This document shows, piece by piece, positions 8,939-17,228 of a stretch of 64,000 bases of DNA. The stretch is from positions 1 to 64,000 of the forward strand of contig JAKSPJ010000008.1 in assembly GCA_024404915.1 (NCBI GenBank), read 5' to 3'. The notes beneath the pieces are model-generated. The model worked only from the letters and a program-made list of their open reading frames with translations, searched no databases and had not been told where the DNA came from. Origin of the DNA: Oscillospiraceae bacterium (lineage in GTDB: Bacteria > Bacillota > Clostridia > Oscillospirales > Ruminococcaceae). Both the position numbers and the translations under genes were made by a program. Within the stretch, counting starts at the first letter, position 1; each line of letters opens with the position of its first letter.

Positions 8939-8969
8939 AAGCAGCCGTCCTCCGAAGGCACAGCTGCTT
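8939..8969 (+). terminator. Hairpin after jetC, possible weak terminator
   Basis: AAGCAGC at 8939-8945 pairs with GCTGCTT at 8963-8969, with a possible small inner CCT/AGG pairing. It lies two bases after the jetC stop. There is no clear U-run after it, so termination is uncertain. It also marks the right edge of the A+T-rich block. Confidence 0.35.
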
Positions 8970-9069
8970 CAACAAATCAAATATAAACCATACACTCAGA
9001 CACAGATTCTCTCGCCATATAGCAGATACCGTTTTCAAGACACTTTTGTTTATTGCAATTGCCCTGCCC

Positions 9070-9098
9070 TTGCTTTTTTTTCAAAAATATGGTATGAT
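9070..9098 (+). promoter_or_regulatory. Sigma-A promoter for tgt
   Basis: TTGCTT at 9070-9075, a 17-base spacer, then TATGAT at 9093-9098. It lies about 30 bases before the tgt start and is the first housekeeping promoter after the Wadjet block. Confidence 0.75.
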
Positions 9099-9128
9099 AT
9101 ATACAGTATGATAAAAGGAGACATCACG

Positions 9129-10268
9129 ATGTTTGAATTGTTAAAAACGGAAGGCACTGCACGAAGAGGCATTTTTCATACTGTCCACGGCGATTTTCAG
9201 ACACCCTGCTTTATGAATGTTGCCACGTCTGCTGCGATCAAAGGCGCACTTTCTGCGAGAGATCTGGAAGCAGTTAATTGTCAGGTCATGCTGTGCAATA
9301 CATATCATCTGCATGTTCGTCCCGGTGACGGCATTGTGCGGACCATGGGCGGTTTGCAGGGCTTTACCGGCTGGAAGGGCCCGACTCTGACGGATTCCGG
9401 CGGTTTCCAGGTGTTCTCGCTGGCCAAACTGCGGAAAATTAAGGAGGAAGGTGTTACCTTCCATTCCCATATTGACGGAAAAAAAATCTTTATGGGACCG
9501 GAAGAAAGCATGCAGATTCAGTCTCATCTCGGCTCCACCATTGCAATGGCTTTCGATGAGTGCGTGGAAAATCCTGCGCCCTATCAATACTCCAAGCAAA
9601 GCTGTGAGCGAACGACACGCTGGCTGAAACGCTGTCAGGCTGAAATGAAGCGCCTCAATCAGCTGGAGGATACCATCAATCCGCACCAGATGCTGTTCGG
9701 TATCAATCAGGGATGTACCTTTGCAGACCTGCGGGAACAGCATATGCAGGAAATCGCAGAACTGGATCTGGACGGTTACGCCATTGGCGGCCTTGCAGTG
9801 GGTGAACCCACAGAGGTCATGTATGATATAGTGGAACATGTGGAACCGCATATGCCTGTTCATAAAATCCGTTATCTGATGGGTGTGGGTACACCCCAGA
9901 ATATTGTGGAGGCTGCTGCACGGGGCATCGATCTCTTCGATTGCGTTATGCCAAGCCGAAACGCACGCCATGCCACTGTGTTCACCATGCGTGGTATGAT
10001 GCATCTGACCAACAAATGCTTTGAAACAGATCCCCGTCCCATTGAGGAAGGCTGTCAGTGTCCCACCTGCAGGAACTTTTCCCGTGCATATATCCGTCAT
10101 CTTTTCAAGTCCGGCGAACAGCTTGCCGGCAGATTGGCGGTGCAGCATAATCTGTGGTTCTATAACAATCTTATGCAGCAGATTCGTGATCATCTGGATG
10201 CAGGTACATTTGCCCAATTCCGTGCAGCCTATTCTGATACTCTGGGCAGACTGTACGATGGACAATAA
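9129..10268 (+). CDS. tgt: tRNA-guanine transglycosylase
   Basis: Bacterial Tgt swaps guanine for preQ1 at the wobble position of GUN-anticodon tRNAs during queuosine synthesis. The 379-residue protein has the family signatures: TLTDSGGFQVFSL around the catalytic Asp, GGLAVGEP, MGVGTPQNIVEAAARGIDLFDCVMP with the second active-site Asp, and a C-terminal zinc site C-x-C-x2-C (CQCPTC) with a later His. The ATG at 9129 is preferred over an upstream in-frame ATG at 9108, because AAGGAG lies 8 bases before it. The PP2C gene follows after 26 bases, so the two are probably cotranscribed. No other queuosine gene is in the window. Confidence 0.96.
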   Translation: MFELLKTEGTARRGIFHTVHGDFQTPCFMNVATSAAIKGALSARDLEAVNCQVMLCNTYHLHVRPGDGIVRTMGGLQGFTGWKGPTLTDSGGFQVFSLAKLRKIKEEGVTFHSHIDGKKIFMGPEESMQIQSHLGSTIAMAFDECVENPAPYQYSKQSCERTTRWLKRCQAEMKRLNQLEDTINPHQMLFGINQGCTFADLREQHMQEIAELDLDGYAIGGLAVGEPTEVMYDIVEHVEPHMPVHKIRYLMGVGTPQNIVEAAARGIDLFDCVMPSRNARHATVFTMRGMMHLTNKCFETDPRPIEEGCQCPTCRNFSRAYIRHLFKSGEQLAGRLAVQHNLWFYNNLMQQIRDHLDAGTFAQFRAAYSDTLGRLYDGQ

Positions 10269-10294
10269 GCAGAAACCGGCAGGAGGGTAATAAA

Positions 10295-11068
10295 ATGTAT
10301 TACTGTTGTGGCATTACGGAAAAAGGAATACGTCCGCACAATGAAGATGCAATGATGCTGGGAGACATTATTAAAACGGAGGGCATGGTTCAGGATGTGC
10401 TCAGCGGCCCGTTTCTTGCAGCGGTATGCGACGGCGTTTCCGGTGAAAATGCCGGAGAACTGGCTTCCCGTACCTGCCTGGAACTGCTGGCAGATACCCC
10501 CTATGAGGCCCGTGTGAATCTGAAACGCAGAATCCTGGAAATTCACACAGAGATTTCAGAACAGAGCGTGATGCAGAGCAGTACGGCAGGCATGCAGACC
10601 ACACTTTGCGGCATCGGCATTGATGAAAATGACGTGATGCATTGCTACAATGTGGGTGATTCCCGTCTATACCGCTATCGGAACAGCACACTGGAACAAA
10701 TCAGCCGTGATCAGACCCTGGTGCAGATGCTGTATGAAGAGGGAACAATTTCCATTGAAGAAAAGAATTCTCATATTCACCGCCACATTGTATTGCCCGT
10801 CATCGGGAATCTGGATGCAGAGCCGAAGCCGGAGGTCAGTGCCTATCCGGATGGGATGCGCAGCGGCGATGTGATGCTGTTATGCTCCGATGGACTGAGC
10901 GATTATGTGACGCCCTTTGAAATTGAGGAAATACTTGCAAGACCAAAACCGCTTCCCCAGAGAGTAAGGGATCTGGTGGTGCAGGCGTTATCCAACGGCG
11001 GAAAAGATAATATCACGATACTGACTATTGTGCGTTATCCCAATGAGGTGCCGGTTCCTAATCTGTAA
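10295..11068 (+). CDS. PP2C-family protein serine/threonine phosphatase
   Basis: The protein has 257 residues with the metal-binding PP2C motifs in order: RPHNEDA near the N-terminus, AVCDGVSGENAGE, CYNVGDSRLYRY, LLCSDGLSDYV, and GGKDNITILTIV near the C-terminus. Members of this family remove phosphate from Ser/Thr, often opposing a Hanks-type kinase; no kinase is present here. An AGGAGG site lies just before the ATG. IreB, a known substrate of the Ser/Thr kinase/phosphatase pair in enterococci, is also encoded in the window (28581) but far away. It is likely cytoplasmic, as no membrane segment is seen. Confidence 0.92.
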   Translation: MYYCCGITEKGIRPHNEDAMMLGDIIKTEGMVQDVLSGPFLAAVCDGVSGENAGELASRTCLELLADTPYEARVNLKRRILEIHTEISEQSVMQSSTAGMQTTLCGIGIDENDVMHCYNVGDSRLYRYRNSTLEQISRDQTLVQMLYEEGTISIEEKNSHIHRHIVLPVIGNLDAEPKPEVSAYPDGMRSGDVMLLCSDGLSDYVTPFEIEEILARPKPLPQRVRDLVVQALSNGGKDNITILTIVRYPNEVPVPNL

Positions 11069-11124
11069 TAATGTGGAAGGCTTGCATTGCCCGGAAACAG
11101 CCGGCAAATGAATTTTAGACTATA

Positions 11125-11154
11125 AAAAAGAGGACACCGAAGTGTCCTCTTTTT
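11125..11154. terminator. Bidirectional intrinsic terminator
   Basis: AGGACAC (11131-11137) and GTGTCCT (11142-11148) form a stem with a CGAA loop, extended by A-runs on the left and T-runs on the right. It separates the PP2C gene (+) from hydG (-) and can serve both strands. Confidence 0.9.
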
Positions 11155-11162
11155 CGTGCTGT

Positions 11163-12581
11163 TCAGAAGCGGAAGTCTCTCTTGCCCTCGTTCTTGATGG
11201 CGTTGAGGTTCTGCTTTGCAATGGTGCGCACCTTTTCGTTTGGAACATTCTCAATTTCCCTTGCAATCAGTGCTTCACCCACTGCCTTGGTTTCCGGAGA
11301 AGCATAGTCCTCCAGATATTCCTGCAGGGTCATCAATGCATTCGGATGACAGCAGTTCAGAATCTGGCGATTCTTGCAGAGTGCCATAAAGCGGTCGCCG
11401 GTTCTGCCCTCACGGTAGCAAGCTGTGCAGAAGGAAGGAATAAAATCATCCTTCATCAGCCACTGTACAACCTCGTCCAGTGTTCTCTGGTCAGATACAT
11501 CAAACTGCTCTGTATCATGGGGACGTTCTTCCTCCGTGTAGCCGCCTACAGAAGTTCTGGAGCCGCCGGAAATCTGAGAAATACCCAGGCGAAGTGCCTT
11601 TGCACGGACAGCTTCACTTTCTCTTGTGGAAATAATCATACCGGTGTATGGTACTGCCACACGGATACATGCAATAATCTTTGTGAAAATTTCATCGGAA
11701 ATGGAATTGTCAAATGCACCCGGATCAATGTCATCCGCATGCTTGACACGAGGTACAGAAATAGTATGGGGTCCGACACCGTGTACTGCTTCCAGATGCT
11801 CTGCGTGCATCAGAAGACCTGCAAACTCATAGCGGTACAGCTCCAGGCCGAACAATACACCCAGGCCCACATCATCAATGCCGCCATCCATTGCTCTGTC
11901 CATTGCCTCGGTATGATATGCATAATCGTGCTTCGGTCCTGTGGGGTGGAGATGCTCATAGCTTTCCTTATGGTAGGTTTCCTGGAAGAGGATGTAGGTG
12001 CCGATGCCTGCCTCCTTCAGCTTGCGGTAGTTTTCCACAGTGGTAGCGGCGATGTTTACATTGACACGGCGGATATCGCCGTTCTTGTGGTGAATGCTGT
12101 AGATGGTTTTGATGCAGTCCAGAATATACTCAATGGGGTTATTGACCGGATCTTCGCCTGCTTCAATGGCAAGACGCTTGTGACCCATATCCTGCAGTGC
12201 AATGACTTCATCACGCACTTCATCCTGTGTCAGCTTTTTTCTGGGGATGTGCTTATTCTTCAGGTGATACGGGCAGTACAGACATCCGTTGATACAGTAG
12301 TTGGAAAGATACAGCGGTGCAAACATAACGATGCGGTTGCCGTAGAATTCCAGCTTGATTCTTTCAGCCAGCTGACAGACACGCTCATTGAGATCTTCCT
12401 CTTCGCATGCCAGAAGTACAGAAGCCTCACGGTGAGAAAGGCCCTTCATTTCCTCAGCCTTTGCAATAATCTGCTCAATCAGTGCTCTGTCATTTTTGTG
12501 TGCATCTGCATATGCCAGGGTTTCCTGGATTTCTGCATGGTCAATGAATTCATCGGCCTTTAGTGATTTGGGATTGTACAT
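11163..12581 (-). CDS. hydG: [FeFe]-hydrogenase H-cluster maturase HydG
   Basis: HydG is a radical SAM tyrosine lyase that makes the CO and CN ligands of the [FeFe]-hydrogenase H-cluster. The 472-residue protein has the radical SAM triad C96-x3-C100-x2-C103 (CINGCLYC) and the C-terminal CTACYREGRTGDRFM motif, whose CxxC binds the extra iron-sulfur cluster. That C-terminal pair separates HydG from ThiH; ThiH is encoded separately at 30147. The ATG at 12581 is chosen because AAGGAGG precedes it. No hydE, hydF or hydrogenase gene is in the window, so hydG stands alone. The transcript starts at a strong promoter and carries a structured leader with an attenuator-like terminator (see 12604-12765). 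Confidence 0.95.
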   Translation of the reverse strand: MYNPKSLKADEFIDHAEIQETLAYADAHKNDRALIEQIIAKAEEMKGLSHREASVLLACEEEDLNERVCQLAERIKLEFYGNRIVMFAPLYLSNYCINGCLYCPYHLKNKHIPRKKLTQDEVRDEVIALQDMGHKRLAIEAGEDPVNNPIEYILDCIKTIYSIHHKNGDIRRVNVNIAATTVENYRKLKEAGIGTYILFQETYHKESYEHLHPTGPKHDYAYHTEAMDRAMDGGIDDVGLGVLFGLELYRYEFAGLLMHAEHLEAVHGVGPHTISVPRVKHADDIDPGAFDNSISDEIFTKIIACIRVAVPYTGMIISTRESEAVRAKALRLGISQISGGSRTSVGGYTEEERPHDTEQFDVSDQRTLDEVVQWLMKDDFIPSFCTACYREGRTGDRFMALCKNRQILNCCHPNALMTLQEYLEDYASPETKAVGEALIAREIENVPNEKVRTIAKQNLNAIKNEGKRDFRF

Positions 12582-12603
12582 AGTGGTTCCTCCTTTTTGC
12601 TGT

Positions 12604-12765
12604 GCGCAAAAAAGCACCCGTATCCGGGTGCAAAAATCCTGTCAACAGAAAGCCTTGATTCATGACTTCCGCTTCATCTCAGGAGATTTTGCGTCAGGCA
12701 GTCTAAACAAATAATGAACATATCCTTGCCGTCAGAATCTCTTTCAGCTCGGATATGTTCATTAT
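12604..12765 (-). promoter_or_regulatory. Structured hydG leader: operator-like repeat, hairpin and attenuator
   Basis: Reading the minus strand, a perfect 15-bp inverted repeat (ATAATGAACATATCC at 12765-12751 and its complement at 12725-12711) includes the -10 box. Next comes a composite stem: GACU 12703-12700 with AGUC 12667-12664, CGC 12693-12691 with GCG 12672-12670, and AUCUC 12687-12683 with GAGAU 12680-12676. Last, GCACCCG/CGGGTGC (12631-12614) followed by six U forms an intrinsic terminator only about 15 bases before the hydG ribosome site. A segment at 12691-12680 can pair with the bases just before the terminator. This looks like a regulated leader; I do not recognise it as a known riboswitch class. 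Confidence 0.65.
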
Positions 12766-12789
12766 AGCACTTTTTTTCCTTTTCGTCAA
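12761..12789 (-). promoter_or_regulatory. Strong sigma-A promoter for hydG
   Basis: On the minus strand TTGACG (12789-12784), a 17-base spacer, and TATAAT (12766-12761). The -10 box overlaps the first arm of the 15-bp inverted repeat, so a repressor bound there would block it. Confidence 0.85.
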
Positions 12790-12822
12790 GATGAGGCAGC
12801 GGCTTATTTGGAAAAAGCTGAA

Positions 12823-13431
12823 TCAGTCTTTTGTGGGAGAGGGCTTATGCTTTTTTCTGCGGCTGTTCTTTTTCTGTACGGAATAACCGAAAGAGCCGCA
12901 TTTTCTTCCCAGGGCAAAATATTCTCCATGGGCATATGCCAGCAAACCGCTTTGCTGGAGATTCAGCTTGCCCTTGCTGTCCACATATCGTGCATCAGCA
13001 GCGGTTTCAATAATCTCCGCAATAAACATATCGTGGGTGCCCAGTGGAATGACCTGTACTACTTTGCAGGAAAGGCTTACAGGAGATTCCTCCAGAATCG
13101 GGACATTGCCCTTCTGGGGCATTATCAGGTGCAAACCGCATTCTTTGAATTTGTCCGTGTTTTTTCCGGAGCGAACGCCGCAGAAATCCACCGCTTTAAC
13201 CAGTGCTGTAGTTGGAAGATTGATTGCAAATTCTCCGGACTCCTTAATGATGGAATAGGAGTGTCTGGAGGGCCGCACCGAGATATAAGTCATGGGCGGA
13301 TGGGTGCAGCAGATGCCTGTCCAGGCAACTGTCAGCACATTGGGCTGTTCCATGGTACCGCATGTCACAAGCACAGGGGGCAACGGTGCAAGCATTGCAC
13401 CGCCGTTCCAATAGATTTTTTCATTTCCCAT
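12823..13431 (-). CDS. Flavin reductase family protein (FMN-binding split barrel)
   Basis: The protein has about 202 residues. It has the order typical of the flavin reductase-like family: an N-terminal PVLVTCGTMEQPNVLTVAWTGICCTHPPM segment that forms the FMN pocket, VRPSRHSYSIIKESGEFAINLP, and later FCGVRSGKNTDKF. These proteins bind FMN and reduce flavins, or act as small oxidoreductases, in the cytoplasm. The C-terminus is a basic tail (KKNSRRKKHKP). The ATG at 13431 has GTGAG in ribosome-site position; a GTG four codons earlier (13443) is an alternative. It follows deoB by 4 to 15 bases and is likely translated from the same message. Confidence 0.85.
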   Translation of the reverse strand: MGNEKIYWNGGAMLAPLPPVLVTCGTMEQPNVLTVAWTGICCTHPPMTYISVRPSRHSYSIIKESGEFAINLPTTALVKAVDFCGVRSGKNTDKFKECGLHLIMPQKGNVPILEESPVSLSCKVVQVIPLGTHDMFIAEIIETAADARYVDSKGKLNLQQSGLLAYAHGEYFALGRKCGSFGYSVQKKNSRRKKHKPSPTKD

Positions 13432-13446
13432 AGAGATGCTCACTTT

Positions 13447-14619
13447 TCATTCAGAGTATATTGAGGACAAGAAGCCCGTTCCTGCAAAGGATGCCCCGGA
13501 CACATTCAGCCATTCACAGGCGGTTTGTCCGATATCGGCAAAGCTTTCACGCACGCCGAGAGACACCGGCCGAATATTCTTTCCCCATACCAGAAGGGGA
13601 ATATATTCCCTGGTATGGTCTGTGCCGTGGGCAGTCGGATCGCAGCCATGATCTGCGGTGATAATCAGTAAGTCCTCTTCGGTCAGCTGGGGAAGCAGTG
13701 TACCAAGCTGCGCATCAAAGGCATTCAGTGCCCTGGTATAGCCCATGGCATCTCTGCGGTGGCCGTAGGCACTGTCAAACTCCACCAGATTGACAAAGCA
13801 AAGCCCTTCAAAATCCCTTGCGGTCAGCTGGAGTGTTTTTCCCATGCCGTCATCATTGGAAGTAGTCCGATACCCTTCGGAAATGCCGCAGCCGTCAAAA
13901 ATATCCTGAATCTTTCCCACGGAGATGACCTGTTTGCCGCTTTCCTGAATGCGGTTCAGAATGGTTGGCGCAAAGGGTGCAACAGAATAATCATGGCGGT
14001 TGGCAGTGCGGGTGAAATGGGGATATTCTCCCACAAAAGGCCTTGCAATAATACGGCCGATGGCATATTCGCCCTGCATAAATGCTCTTGTTTCCTGACA
14101 GATTCTGTACAATTCCGGCACAGGTACCAGACTTTCATGGGCAGCAATCTGCAAAACGCTGTCTGCCGAGGTATACACAATCAGTGCACCTGTTTCCAGG
14201 TGCTGTCTGCCGTAGTCTGCAATGACCTCTGTGCCGGAATAGGGCAGATTGCATAGTACATCCCTTCCGGAAATACGGCGGATAAATTCCAATACCTCCT
14301 CTGGAAATCCATTCGGATAGGTTTTCATCGGTACGTCAGAAATCAGGCCTGCAATTTCCCAGTGGCCTGTGGTGGTGTCTTTTCCTGCGGATTTTTCACC
14401 GCATTTGCCATAGGCGGCAGTGGGGGAATCACATGGGGTACCGCAGCCGATGCCCTCGATCTGAAACAAGCCCATCCTTGTAAGGTTTGGGATGTACAGC
14501 GCACCGGTATTGCACAATGCCCGTATGGTATGCGTACCGCTGTCCATAAATCTGTCAGCGTCCGGCAGTGCGCCGCAGCCGCAGCTGTCCAGTACAATCA
14601 GGAATACACGTTTTCCCAT
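13447..14619 (-). CDS. deoB: Phosphopentomutase
   Basis: DeoB interconverts (deoxy)ribose-1-phosphate and -5-phosphate in nucleoside salvage. The 390-residue protein fits the family: N-terminal VFLIVLDSCGCGALPDA with the metal-binding Asp, KCGEKSAGKDTTTGHWEIAG with the phosphorylated Thr, then NLVEFDSAYGHRRDAMGY, and TADHGCDPTAHGTDHTREYIPLLVWG supplying the second metal-site Asp and His residues. GAGGAGGG precedes the ATG. Its promoter is TTGCTT-N17-TATACT at 14710-14682. The downstream gene is a flavin reductase almost touching the stop codon; no nucleoside phosphorylase gene is nearby. Confidence 0.96.
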   Translation of the reverse strand: MGKRVFLIVLDSCGCGALPDADRFMDSGTHTIRALCNTGALYIPNLTRMGLFQIEGIGCGTPCDSPTAAYGKCGEKSAGKDTTTGHWEIAGLISDVPMKTYPNGFPEEVLEFIRRISGRDVLCNLPYSGTEVIADYGRQHLETGALIVYTSADSVLQIAAHESLVPVPELYRICQETRAFMQGEYAIGRIIARPFVGEYPHFTRTANRHDYSVAPFAPTILNRIQESGKQVISVGKIQDIFDGCGISEGYRTTSNDDGMGKTLQLTARDFEGLCFVNLVEFDSAYGHRRDAMGYTRALNAFDAQLGTLLPQLTEEDLLIITADHGCDPTAHGTDHTREYIPLLVWGKNIRPVSLGVRESFADIGQTACEWLNVSGASFAGTGFLSSIYSE

Positions 14620-14681
14620 AAACAGCCCTCCTCTGTGAATACAGCTTTAAAAGCGTATTATTCTATATATGTTTTTTTATT

Positions 14682-14710
14682 AGTATACCGCAAAATCATA
14701 AAAAAAGCAA
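14682..14710 (-). promoter_or_regulatory. Promoter for deoB operon
   Basis: Minus strand TTGCTT (14710-14705), 17 bases, TATACT (14687-14682), about 60 bases upstream of the deoB start. Confidence 0.75.
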
Positions 14711-14728
14711 GTATATTTTCGCCTTTTA

Positions 14729-14757
14729 TTGACCTGAACATCATATTATGCTATAAT
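14729..14757 (+). promoter_or_regulatory. Promoter for the aldo/keto reductase gene
   Basis: TTGACC (14729-14734), 17 bases, TATAAT (14752-14757). It is divergent from the deoB promoter, with about 20 bases between the two -35 boxes. Confidence 0.85.
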
Positions 14758-14814
14758 AATAGAGGCTGTCAGATTACGCTGACCTGAAAAGAATGAAAAA
14801 ACGGAGGAAAAATT

Positions 14815-15993
14815 ATGCAGTACAGGACCATGCGAAATGGCACAAAAGTATCTATTCTGGGATATGGATGCATGAGGTTTACCAAAAACAGCGGACAAAT
14901 CCAGCTGGAAAAAGCAGAACGGGAAGTCCTGGCGGCGATTCGCTGCGGCATAAATTATTTTGATACCGCCTATGTGTATCCCGGCAATGAAGTTGCCCTG
15001 GGAAAAATTCTTGCGAAAAACCACTGCCGTGACAAAGTACACATTGCCACAAAACTTCCTTTCTATCTTGTGAAGAGTGCCGCAATGATTGACAAATTCT
15101 TTGATGAAGAACTGGAGCGTCTCCAGACAGACCATATTGATTTTTATCTGATTCATATGCTCAGCGATGTAGAAGGCTGGAAGCGGATGCAGGCATTCGG
15201 CATCGAAGAATGGATACAGAAAAAGAAGGCATCCGGCGCAATCCGTCAGATTGGTTTTTCTTTCCACGGCAGTACGGATACGTTTATTCAGCTGATGGAT
15301 GCCTATGACTGGGATTTCTGCCAGATTCAGTATAACTATCTGGATGAGCATACGCAGGCAGGACGAAAAGGTCTGCAGTACGCAGCCGGAAAAGGCGTTC
15401 CCGTTATTATCATGGAGCCGCTGCGGGGCGGCAGACTGGTAAGCCATCTGCCGGATTCTGCAAAACAAATGTTTCAGGAGTATTCCATTCAGCGAAGCCC
15501 TGCAGAATGGGCATTGCGCTGGCTGTGGGAGCAGCCGGAGGTCACCTGCGTACTTTCCGGTATGAATTCCATGAAGATGCTGAAGGAGAATATCATTGCT
15601 GCAAGCCGTGTGCAGGTGGGTGAATTTACAGAGCAGGACCATGCCCTCATTGCCCGTGTGAAAAATGAAATCCGCAGAAGTGCAAAAGTCGGCTGTACCG
15701 GATGCAGATACTGTATGCCCTGTCCCCACGGCGTAGACATTCCTGCGGCATTCAGCTGCTATAACAGAATGTTCCTGGAGAAAAAGAATTCTGTCCGCAG
15801 AGAGTATTTCCAGGTGACATCCTTCAAGAAGAAGCGCAGCGATATGACACAATGTATCGGCTGCGGAAAATGCGAAAAGCACTGTCCGCAGCATATTGCC
15901 ATCCGGGAGGAACTGAAACATGCAGAAAAAGCATTGATGCCAGCACCGATCAAGCTGATTTTTTCCATTGCAAACAAAATTGCCAATCATTAA
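14815..15993 (+). CDS. Aldo/keto reductase with C-terminal 4Fe-4S domain
   Basis: The first 290 residues form an aldo/keto reductase barrel with the catalytic tetrad visible: Asp and Tyr in NYFDTAYVYPG, Lys in HIATKLP and His in DFYLIHML. The C-terminal 100 residues carry two cysteine clusters, CTGCRYCMPCPHGVDIP and CIGCGKCEKHCPQHI, typical of the ferredoxin-linked AKR group common in anaerobic Firmicutes. The protein probably passes electrons between a small carbonyl substrate and ferredoxin; the substrate cannot be read from sequence. Length (392 residues) is normal for the group. A GGAGG site precedes the ATG. The GH25 gene follows after 24 bases. Confidence 0.93.
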   Translation: MQYRTMRNGTKVSILGYGCMRFTKNSGQIQLEKAEREVLAAIRCGINYFDTAYVYPGNEVALGKILAKNHCRDKVHIATKLPFYLVKSAAMIDKFFDEELERLQTDHIDFYLIHMLSDVEGWKRMQAFGIEEWIQKKKASGAIRQIGFSFHGSTDTFIQLMDAYDWDFCQIQYNYLDEHTQAGRKGLQYAAGKGVPVIIMEPLRGGRLVSHLPDSAKQMFQEYSIQRSPAEWALRWLWEQPEVTCVLSGMNSMKMLKENIIAASRVQVGEFTEQDHALIARVKNEIRRSAKVGCTGCRYCMPCPHGVDIPAAFSCYNRMFLEKKNSVRREYFQVTSFKKKRSDMTQCIGCGKCEKHCPQHIAIREELKHAEKALMPAPIKLIFSIANKIANH

Positions 15994-16017
15994 GTCTCCG
16001 TCAGAAAAGGAGTGTTT

Positions 16018-17154
16018 ATGAATTTTAAAATTGTGATTCCCATTGCAGCCGCAGCGGTGGCAGCCGTATCTGCCATTGCTGTGCTGGGTATTTCCAATGC
16101 ATCCAAAAGCAGCCGCATTCGTCAGCTGGAAGAAAAGCTGGAGCAGCTGAATGTATCTGATGCAGAGAACGAAGAGGACCGCACAATCGTATATGAACCC
16201 ATCGAAGTTAACCACTACTACGAAAGAAAGGGAGAAAAAATCCTGCTGCGTGATGAGCAGTTTGGCCAGATCTGGCTGCCGGTTTTAAGTGATGTCACGC
16301 TTTCTTCACACCCTTTGGACAACATGCGGGAACAGGTCAATCATCGCATGGTTTCTTTTGATGATGAAGGCAATATCAATGCGCTGACCGGAATTGATAT
16401 TTCCTCCCATAATACCGTCACAGACTGGAATGCAGTCAAGGAAGACGGCATTGATTTTGTGATGCTGCGCGTCGGATATCGGAACTACGGCACAGATGCA
16501 GATACCATGAACCCGGATACCATGTTTCGTGAATACTACAGAGAAGCGAAAAAAGTCGGGCTGAAGGTGGGCGCATATTTCTTCTCACAGGCTGTTTCGG
16601 AAGAGGAAGCTGTGGCAGAAGCTGTCTATACCGCACAGCTGCTGGAGGGCTGTGAACTGGATTTCCCCCTTGCCTATGACTGGGAAATTATTTTTCAGGA
16701 TACTGCCAGAACAGACAATGTGCCTGTGGATACCCTGACGGACTGTGTGCTTGCATATTGCCAGAATATGGAATCCTTCGGATATTCCACAATGTTTTAT
16801 CAGAACAAACGCACCACATTATTCAAACTGGATTTGCCCCGTCTGAAGGAAATTCCCATGTGGCTGGCGGAATACGGAGACGGCCCCACATATATCTACG
16901 ATTATGATATGTGGCAGTATGCCTCTGATGGCACTGTTGCAGGAATTTCGGGCAAGGTGGACATGAATCTTGCGTTCTATGATTTTTCACAGGAGGGCAA
17001 GCCGAAAATCTGCTTGCCGGCAGAGAATCTGCAGCCCTTTATTGAACCCAAAGATGCAGCAGGCGAAGAAGAAGCGGAGGACTCTGAAGATGTTTCCTCC
17101 GATGAGGAAAGTGAAAAATCCGAAAATGAAGATACAGAACAAAAGGCAGAATAA
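16018..17154 (+). CDS. Membrane-anchored GH25 muramidase
   Basis: The protein has 378 residues. An N-terminal hydrophobic segment (residues 4-28) is followed by a charged linker, and a GH25 lysozyme domain runs from about residue 120. This domain has GIDISSHNTVTDWNAVKEDGIDFVMLRVGY with the first catalytic-site Asp, GLKVGAYFFSQAVSEEEA, and PLAYDWEI with the Asp/Glu pair. The C-terminal tail is strongly acidic (EEEAEDSEDVSSDEESEKSE). GH25 enzymes cut the glycan chain of peptidoglycan, so a role in wall remodelling at the cell surface is likely. AAAAGGAG sits 5 bases before the ATG at 16018; an upstream in-frame GTG at 16012 is less likely. A dockerin protein follows, 75 bases after the stop. 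Confidence 0.9.
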   Translation: MNFKIVIPIAAAAVAAVSAIAVLGISNASKSSRIRQLEEKLEQLNVSDAENEEDRTIVYEPIEVNHYYERKGEKILLRDEQFGQIWLPVLSDVTLSSHPLDNMREQVNHRMVSFDDEGNINALTGIDISSHNTVTDWNAVKEDGIDFVMLRVGYRNYGTDADTMNPDTMFREYYREAKKVGLKVGAYFFSQAVSEEEAVAEAVYTAQLLEGCELDFPLAYDWEIIFQDTARTDNVPVDTLTDCVLAYCQNMESFGYSTMFYQNKRTTLFKLDLPRLKEIPMWLAEYGDGPTYIYDYDMWQYASDGTVAGISGKVDMNLAFYDFSQEGKPKICLPAENLQPFIEPKDAAGEEEAEDSEDVSSDEESEKSENEDTEQKAE

Positions 17155-17228
17155 GTCAGCCAAGGTCTTTGCACTTAAAAATGTTTTTGACGGAATTGAA
17201 ACAGATGAATAGGAAAAGGAGTAAAGAG

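Noticed and set aside
8939..8969. Attachment site of a mobile element at the right edge of the Wadjet block
   Set aside because: Only one inverted repeat is visible; no matching direct repeat, integrase or tRNA target lies in the window, so an att site cannot be claimed.
11142..12563. Long plus-strand open frame opposite hydG
   Set aside because: Antisense shadow; begins inside the shared terminator and has no recognisable domain.
12711..12765. Riboswitch P1 helix formed by the 15-bp inverted repeat
   Set aside because: The first arm includes the -10 box, so with the start expected near 12754 at least half of it is not transcribed; a DNA operator fits better.
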